Of a DNA stretch of 64,000 nucleotides, positions 13,501 through 22,500 are shown piece after piece (position 1 is the stretch's first letter; each line of letters opens with the position of its first letter). Made by a program: the position numbers and the translations under genes. Under the pieces are notes generated by a model that had not been told where the DNA came from, did no database searches, and saw only the letters and a program-made list of their open reading frames with translations. Source of the stretch: Distichodus sexfasciatus (lineage: Eukaryota > Chordata > Actinopteri > Characiformes > Distichodontidae); assembly GCA_032718565.1 (NCBI GenBank), contig JAVGVS010000455.1, positions 198,668-262,667 of the forward strand, written 5' to 3'.

Positions 13501-16500
13501 GTACGGCAAGTTTCGCATGCTTATTGACAGAGAATCAACCCCTGTTTGGTCACCGGAGGCGGCTGCGCTGGATTTTCATCCACTGTTTTCAGACTAAGTG
13601 GTTAATCGCAAAAACAGAAATTATACAGTATTAATTAGATTTCTCTTTTTGGAAAGGTATAGGAAACAAACTTTTTGAATTAGTAATAGACATTTGTTGA
13701 ATACAGCTTTTTCATTTTTTTAGTCTGTTGGAAAATGTTATATGTAAGAGGGAAAGATCAAGCCAATACTATGAGTAAGAATGTGTTTTACACTGGGCTG
13801 GGCAGAGGCAGATTTTTTAGTGAGATGCCTTCTACACCAGTTGCAGCAAAGGAAAATGCTAGTTCACCCATGTTTTGTTCTAGCAGAATACATGATAGTG
13901 TCACTGACTCTCATTCAACTCTTCCAGACCTTAATGACCCAGCTTTGCATAACCTCATAACACACACTGCTCATCAGGTTGGTCAGACATTGATGTCATC
14001 TATACAGAGTGAATCTACGTGCTGTAGAGAAGAGAACCAGACTTCCCCACAGGCTGATTCAGATTTAGGCCAGTCAGCAACCAATGCACCCACATTCAAT
14101 CTGTCTGGGGTTAAATTTGTCCTTCAAGCTGATGTGAGAGAGCCTCCCATCTTCCGTGGAGAGGAATCTGACAAGTTTACGGTACATGAATGGGAAGAAC
14201 TCATGGACACGTACCTGAGAAAACGTTGTGTTTCTTTAACTGACCAGGCCCATGAGATTCTATCAAGACTGATAGGGAGAGCTAAGGATATAGTAAAGAT
14301 AGCACTTCGCAGTAGTCCTTCTCTCAAGCCTGCTGATCCCAAAGTGATCTTTGATGTGTTAAAGCAGCATTTCAGTGAGATCAAATATTCGTGCATGCCT
14401 TTAGCTGATTTCTACAGCACAGTGCCAGTGGCGGGGAAAACCGTATTGAGTACTGGGTACGCTTAAATAAGGCTGTTGATGTAGCACAGGAGAGCTTAAA
14501 AAGACTGGGTCGGCAGATTGAGGATCCCTGCCAAGAAGCTATAATGATGTTTGTGCAACACTGTCCTGATGCGACTCTTTCTGCGATATTCAAGTTTAAG
14601 TCACCTGCTAAGTGGACAGCAAGTGAGGTACAGGAACATCTCGACCGTTATCAAACAGAGTTGAAAGAACGCTTGACATCTAGTACAAAATGCATCCGTC
14701 CGGCGAGACACGCCACTGTTCATGTTCAAACGCCTGAAGCGAGTAATGCTGTATCTAACTTGCACCTTCATGAATCTCCCTTGTCATCGGAGGCTGCAAC
14801 AACTCATGCCTCTCAGGTTGAGGACAACTGTATGAAGGCTCTTGTCAGTTTACTTGACCGTGCGCTCACCCAAAATAATCAGGTGGCATCAAAGCAAGCC
14901 ATGTTCAAACAGCTACCTGTGAGGCAATGCAGAGTGTGTACGTCTAATGAGCATTCTACTCTTGCCCATTGCAGACAACAGCGACTATGTTTGAGGTGTT
15001 TCCAGCCAGGACATATTGCACAAGCAGTCTAACCAGCAAAAAAACACTTTCAGTGAAGAGGCGGAGTTGACAATGATAAACCAGAATGTTCTGTCTGAGC
15101 CAAAACCACTCACTCAAGATATAGTACTGGTTGGATGTGGAGGGAAACTTACCAGATCAAAATGCATGTATGAAACTGAATTGAAAGTGTATGGGGAAAG
15201 TTGCATTGTACCAGTTCTTGTTGTGCCTGGCCAGAAAGATGAATTAATAATTGGCACAAATGTGATCAAGTTTCTTATGCACCGTATGAAATCCAGCAGT
15301 GACTACTGGAGGCTTCTCTCCAGTAGTGGCCCACAGTCACCTACTGGGTGTAATCAGTTTTTGGACCTCATGGCAAATACAAGCAGTGGAGAGGTGATGG
15401 CTTACCAGACAAGGTAGGGACTGTCAAACTGAAGCAGTCAGTTACCCTATTGGCAAAACAAGAACACCTAGTTTGGGGAAAATTACCAAGTAATGTTCCT
15501 ATGTCATCAGGGAGCACTGTTGTGGTTGAGCCCACATCCCCCAAGACTATGCCACGTGACATTATTGTGGGACGTGTCATTACGCCGTTGTGGGGTAATG
15601 GTTGGATCCCCATGAAGGTAACTAATCTTTCCAATAAACCCATCACCCTGAGAAGAAATCCTAAGCTGGCAGACATATCTCCCTGTCTTGCCGTTGAGGA
15701 TTTTGAACTTTTCCAAGGAGTGGGTCGTGCCGAAACAGCTTCATCTGGTGAAAAATCTTTGCCAACCAGTTCCTGCGATCTCAATCAACGGCTGGAAAAT
15801 GTTGGTCTTGGAGACCTCGACATTGACCCTTGTCTGATTAGCCTTGCAGCTAAGGAAAACTTGGTTCGGCTACTTGAGAATTACCATGATGTCTTTTCCA
15901 AGCATGCTTTAGACTGCGGGGAAGCCAAGGGCTTTGTACATCGTATCAGGCTCACTGATGAATGGCCTTTCCGACTACCCTATCGTCGCGTGCCCCCACC
16001 TCACTACCAGAAGCTCAGGCAAGTGCTTTCAGAAATGGAAGAGCAGGGCATAATCTGCACATTTGTGAGTGAGTATGCTTCTCCATTAGTCTTAGTATGG
16101 AAGAAGGACGGTAGTTTGAGGATTTGCACTGACTTTAGGTGGCTTAATGCGAAGACCATCAAAGATGCACACCCGTTACCACACCAGGCAGACTGTTTGG
16201 CAGCGTTGGGTGGAAATGCATTCTTCAGTACTATGGACTTGACATCAGGTTTCTATAACATTCCCATGGCTGAAGAAAAATACAACGCATTTACAACTCC
16301 CATGGGTTTACATGGATACAATCGTATGCCTCAGGGACTGTGCAATAGTCCAGCCTCATTCATGAGGATGATGATGAGCGTTTTTGGTGACCTTAACTTT
16401 TGTAGCTTGTTGTGCTACCTTGATGACCTACTGGTGTTTGCACCAAGTGTGGAGGACGAATTGAAAAGCTTGGAGGTTGTATTCCAGTGCTTACGGCTTC

Positions 16501-19500
16501 ACAACCTCAAACTGAGCCCAAAGAAATGCCACCTTAGGCGGGCCTCTGTTAAATCTCTTGGCCATATTATAGACAGTAGCGGCATTTCAGTGGACGCAGC
16601 CAAGACTGAAGTAATTGCAAAAATGTCTAAAGCAGACTTAATGGAGGATGATGGTTGCACACCCTCAGTGAAAAGGATCAAGTCTTTTCTCGGCATGATT
16701 TTTTACTATCAACACTTCATTCCTGACTGTTCTGCCAAGGCAAAGCCCCTATTTGCTCTTACAGCTGGGCAGAAGAGGAGAGGCAGGACTAAGGTGGATG
16801 CGAGGCCAGGAACATATCGAAGGCTCCAGCCTGCTGACTGGACTTCTGATTGTGATAAGGCTCTTTTGAATCTGAAGAAGGGTCTTTTAAACTGTGCAGT
16901 CCTTGCACACCCCGATTTTTCCCAACCACTAATTTTGTCAATTGATGCTTCCTTGGATGGCCTTGGCGCAGTGTTATCTCAGGATCCTGTTGGTGAGAAG
17001 AAAGCTCGGCCCATTGCTTTTGCAAGCAAATCCTTAAGCAGATCCTGAAGATGGACTTGTAACCTTGAGATTGTTGATATTTTTCCACAATTTTGGTTCT
17101 CAAGTCCTCACACAGTTCTCTTTTCCTCTTTCTGTTGTCCATGCTTAGTGTGGCACACATAGACACACAATGCAAAGACTAAGTGAACTTCTTTCCTTTT
17201 TATCTGCTTTCAGTTGTGATTTTTATATTGCCCACACCTGTTACTTGCCCCAGGTGAGTTTAAAGGAGCATCACAATCTTATTTATCCACAATTTTGAAA
17301 GGGTGCCAATAATTTTGTCCAGCCCATTTTTGGAGTTTTGTGTGACATTATGTCAAATTTGCTTTTTTCCTCCTGTTTTTGTTTTGTTCCAATACACACA
17401 AAGAGAATAAACATGTGTATAGCAAAACATGTGTTAATGCAATACTTTTCTGTGAGAAATACTTTTTTCTGGAAAAATTTCAGGGGTGCCAACAATTTTG
17501 GCCATGACTGTACATGAGCGCTGGGACACGACAGCTGAGATTAGTGCTGCAGACCATTCAGTTTCTCCAAGACATTACACCCTCTAGTAACAGTGATGTT
17601 CCTGTTATTTCATCAGATGAGCTTCAGCGGAGTCAGGCGCTCGATCCTTCCATTGCAAAGGTAATGCCTTTTCTGAATAGGAAGAGACGACCATCAAGAT
17701 GTGAGAGGAAGGGAATGAATCAGAATGCATTGACCCTTCTCAAACAGTGGGATCGATTAAAGGTTCAGAATGGACTTCTCTACAGGCTCAGCAAAGATCC
17801 TGTCAGCAAGCAGAGGAGGCAGCAGTTGGTCCTACCCCAAAACCTTCGAGAAAAGCGAGAACCTTGTGCCTTGCGTGACAATGGTTTTTCTGGCCCCAAA
17901 TGGAGCGTGATGTCAGGGAGTATGTTAAGCATTGCCAGCGATGCATTTTGGCAAAAACACCTGAACCATCTGCCAGAACTCCATTAGAAAACATCAAAAC
18001 TTCCGCTCCTATGGAGTTAGTTTGTTTGGATTTTTGGAGTGCAGAGGACAAAAAGCAACAGACAGTAGATGTGCTTGTTGTGACCAATCATTTCACTAAA
18101 TTAGCTCATGCCTTTCCTTGTCAAAATCAAACAGCAAAACAAATCACAAAGAAGTTAATTTTGAAAGTGCTCTGTTTGCAGAGTTATTGAAATTATCTGG
18201 TGTTACCAAGTCGCACACTACGGCTTACCATCCTATGGGGAATGGGGGAACCGAAAGATTCAACCACACCTTAGGCAATACGCTTTGCTCCCTTCCACTT
18301 CAAGAGAAACATAAATGGCCACAACAGATTCAAGCCCTCACCTTTGCGTATAATGTTACTACACATGAGACAACAGGCTATGTGACTTTTCAGCTGATGT
18401 TTGGTCGCATTCCCAGGCTTCCTGTCGATGTAATGTTCAGGCAAGTGTTGCAAGACCCGGTAGTGATGGACCATGATAGTTATGCAAAGACATTGATTTC
18501 TCACCTTCACGAGGCTGTAAGCATTGCACAGAAACATGCTACAAGGGAACAAGGCAAACAAGCCAAGAATTACAACAAAAGAGTCAAGGGAACACATTTG
18601 AACATAGGCGACAGAGTCCTTATTGCCAACAAAGGTGAGAGGGGAAAAAGAAATTGGCAGATAAATGGGATCCAACTGTTTACACCATCAAGAATATGAA
18701 CCCTCAGACTCACGTGTATGAGTTGGTTGATGGAGGTGGAAATAGGAGAGTTGTGCATCGCAACCTTATCCTGGACATTAGTTTCTCGCCAGTAAGATCA
18801 CTGGATGATCAAACAAGTGAGCAAGTGAATGTGCCAAGTTCAGAATATGAGCTGGATGATGTGGATATGTCCAATGCTTCCGTACTGCAAGATTCGGCTG
18901 ATTGGACAGATGTGGGGGTGACTGAAAACTCTGAATTGATGGAAAGTCTGACACTTGCATTAGAGACTGAAACTGTTAACTTGGGTGGTGACAGTTAGTC
19001 TTGAAGCAAGCAGATCAGAGAATACACACAGTCCTGGTGAGGTCAGTTCAGTCTGCGATACAAAGATTCCAGATGCATTCCCGTTTACAGATTTGCCAGT
19101 ATTTTCTAGTTCCCAGCCACACATCCAGACAGGCGCACCAAACGTTGTTACTCGCACAGGTAGAGTTGTGAAAAAAGTTAGTCATTTGATAGAGTCTATG
19201 TCACAGAGACCTTTTAAGTTGCAGAGTTCTGCTGGCAATGTTTCAAAGAAGTTTTTCGCAATGTTTTAGAGTGATCCTTCTTTTTTGGGGGTATGTCTAT
19301 TCTATTGTTTTGTGACAATTTAGACTATTAGGTGTTAATTGGTATTACTGGTCAGATGTGGATTGGGTTATTTTATGTTGTACAAGGCATCATAACATTC
19401 TAAGAAAGTCTAAGGCCTGGTCAACCTTGGATTATTCTTAACCTGTTAACCAGGCAGCTTTCTTGCTGAACTATTAAGGAAGAGATTTTTGGCAACCCAG

Positions 19501-22500
19501 TGTCAGTGTAAACATATTCAGACCAGTGTGGAGGATTTTAGTGAAATTCCAGGGGAATTTGTTTATGGTTTCCAATATTTCACATTAAATCCTCCTTTCC
19601 TGATTAAGTCACTTTTATTTTGAAATTGGCATCCCTTGTTGATGACGTTATTGGCGCCAGATCGCGTGCCATCCTCGGTTCGCGGGCTGCACGCTGGGGA
19701 TAGGTAGGCACGTGTCATGCTCTCTCTTCTTTTAAAGTTTAATAATGTTAAATCACGTATTTTTCAAATGTAATCACTTTGTAAATAGTTAGAGCATATT
19801 TCTATTTAGGGGGTCATGTATTATCTGTATCAAGGAGATGAATTTTGTTGTGTACGGCAAGTTTCGCATACTGATTGTGTGCGCGCGGGTAATATAGGTA
19901 AACTCTCCTTTTTCTCCGTAGCGAGCTGATGGTAGGAGAGAAGCATCCATTTTATGCTGTACGTGTTCTTCTGTTATACAGGTATGGCATGCCCTTAACA
20001 TGTTAAATGTATATTAGAATTTTCTAACTCTTCCTAATAATTTCCTTGTTATGAGAAAACAAAAATGCTATATCGGGATAAATATTGGGATATTCTGTAT
20101 GAAAGTTTGATTTAAGTTATACATTTTATGGTTGTATTTGTATGCTTCTGGGTTGATATTTGTAGAATTATTTGATAAATGTGTATTATTGTCTGGGTTT
20201 GCGGGCTGCGCGCTGGGGATAGCGAGCTGATGATAGGAAAGAAGCATCCATTTTATGCTGTACGTGTTCTTCTGTTATACAGAATAAAGCCCTGATCACT
20301 GGCTTTGGCGTCTCGAGTCTTTCACTGGACCACACAACGCAGAGTGAAGTGCAATTAGCCGGTAGTGCCATTAGTTGGGCAGAACCAGCCGGTTACACAA
20401 GAGTTTCACTTTGAGTGCTAAATCTTCCCTACAGTGTGCAAATACAATATTCTATAGTAATATAAATTTGATCAATCAGGTCTAACTTACCTTCTGTCTG
20501 TTTAACTTTGATATTGTTCGTGGATCGAGTCGTTGATATTCTGGTTGGTGTGTTAGCAGTGGTGCTCTTGGCATTAGGGCTCCTTGCAGTACTGACAATA
20601 CGTGGAGCCAAGACAGGAGGTGGAACACTGAATTTATGATGGCCAGCTGAAAGGAGTTCTCTAACCGGTCCATCTTCTTCAATGAAGGAAATAAGGGTGT
20701 ACACAACCGGCTCACCTTCCTGAGCAGCAATAAGACACAGGCTGAAGAGATGTTCAGTCACATGAAGGCGTCCTGCTCTAGAGATCGCTTCATCTGTTGT
20801 ACTGAAGGCAACTAAAGGTGGCTGGAATGGGTAGCAACTTCCTTGAGGAAATCGTACCTCCAATTGGTAAACTGGGGGGTCAGAACTGCTAAAACCAGGC
20901 TGGCTGGGTCCATAAGGGTCCGTGGGACCTGGCTGGACTTGGTGTTTGAACTTGCAGCTGTTCCCGTACCTACATCCCGAACCGTTCAAGTAATACTTGC
21001 ACAACTGAATGGATGAAGACCCCTTATGCTGTCTGACAGGATCCGTGCCTGACCCCAGTAACTCATTACGGGTATCATTTAGCCACAGCAGATCCAAGCT
21101 GACTGTCCACACATTGTCTCTGATTCGCTCACAGAATCGATCCCCAAAAATTGCTGCCAGAGCAAAGGCTTCTTCCTGGCGGGCAGCCATACATTCCTTC
21201 TGGGAAGGAGGGTCAGGCAACTGTGGGCCTAAAGTGCTTGAGCCAAAGCGCTCAGTGAACACCTGAGTAAGAAGAAACTCCAGAGTTGCTCCAACCTCGC
21301 CTCGGCCGTTGTAATTTTCTAAAGATGCCTGCCCCGCTTCCAATGCTTGTCTGTTGCGCTCACGGTCAAAGCCATACCTAAGAAAATATGCAATTACTAT
21401 TAAATGCTGTATTCAAAGATGTTTCCATTAGGCCTGGACGGTATAGTAAAATATATACCGGCATAACAGCGTATTTGATCAGGAGTATACCGGGGTATGA
21501 AAAAATGGATGCCACCTAAGCCAAGTTTCCATCAGATAAATTTGTGTGATCAAATCTTAGATTTGGAATCAAAAAATATATTCTATGCTATATTGAAGAA
21601 CTAAAGAAACCAGAATTCTGAAAGCTAACTCTGAGAGTATAAAATTATATATATAATCTGCTGGACAAAACTGATGTTTTAAAAAACATTTTTGAGTGGA
21701 CAGGGTGGTAAAAGTGAGTACCTGCAGAGAGTGCCTAAAGCAAACAGGGAAACAACCGGATCTGGTTTGGCACATGTTTCCGCCTTATCCTCACACTCAT
21801 TTTGGGTTTCCTGTGCACACTCTATTCCATCATCTTCAGGGATCCAAAACTGACCTTCCTCATGACAGTCCAGCTCACCATACTCTTCCTCATAATCGAA
21901 GCCACTATATGAAAAATATTAAAATAATTATTTATTGAATATTTAAGCATTATTTATTGGATAAGTAACCACCGTTTAGAATGTAACTCCACTTTCATTG
22001 TTGTTCATTGTTTGAAAGCAGCCAAAATAGAGGATGCAAAATGGAAAAGTGGAAAAGCACATAGCCAAAGCAAAACAAAACAGGTCAACTAGATCAAAGT
22101 TTTCTTTAAGCCATAAATACCAAAACAAGTCAAACTAATTCCATAGATTGAAATGAAACTAGACATGTACTCTTGAACTACAAGGAAGTGTCCACTCTGA
22201 AAAACACTTTCTACCCAACATTTAAGAATGGTATTAACTAGGAAGGCACCAAAAATTCGACCACCAAAAATGTCCAAATATAAAATTATTTATTAATAAC
22301 TGTTCACATTTGTTGTGCAATGTTAAAATACACTTGACTTTAATGTATTTTGTGTTTAACAAGAGAAGATATTTAATTTTATAATCTTTCAGCAGTCAGG
22401 CTGGTTATATAAAGTGCTTTGTGACAATGACTGCTGTTAAGAGTGCTATACAATTTATTTATCCACCAAAAAATAAAACTGAATTGGAAAATTCTGTAGG

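Larger units (their letters stand above)
13182..20397 (+). mobile_element. Ty3/Gypsy LTR retrotransposon, damaged, with CAAG target duplication
   Basis: The outer ends TGTAACGGA and CCGGTTACA form the usual TG..CA inverted tips, flanked by CAAG at 13178-13181 and 20398-20401. The order gag, protease, RT, RNase H, integrase places it in Ty3/Gypsy. The 5' LTR lacks its right half, the gag and integrase have frameshifts, and a Tc1 fragment sits at the RNase H/integrase join. It is in DHX57 intron 3, antisense to that gene. Confidence 0.88.
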
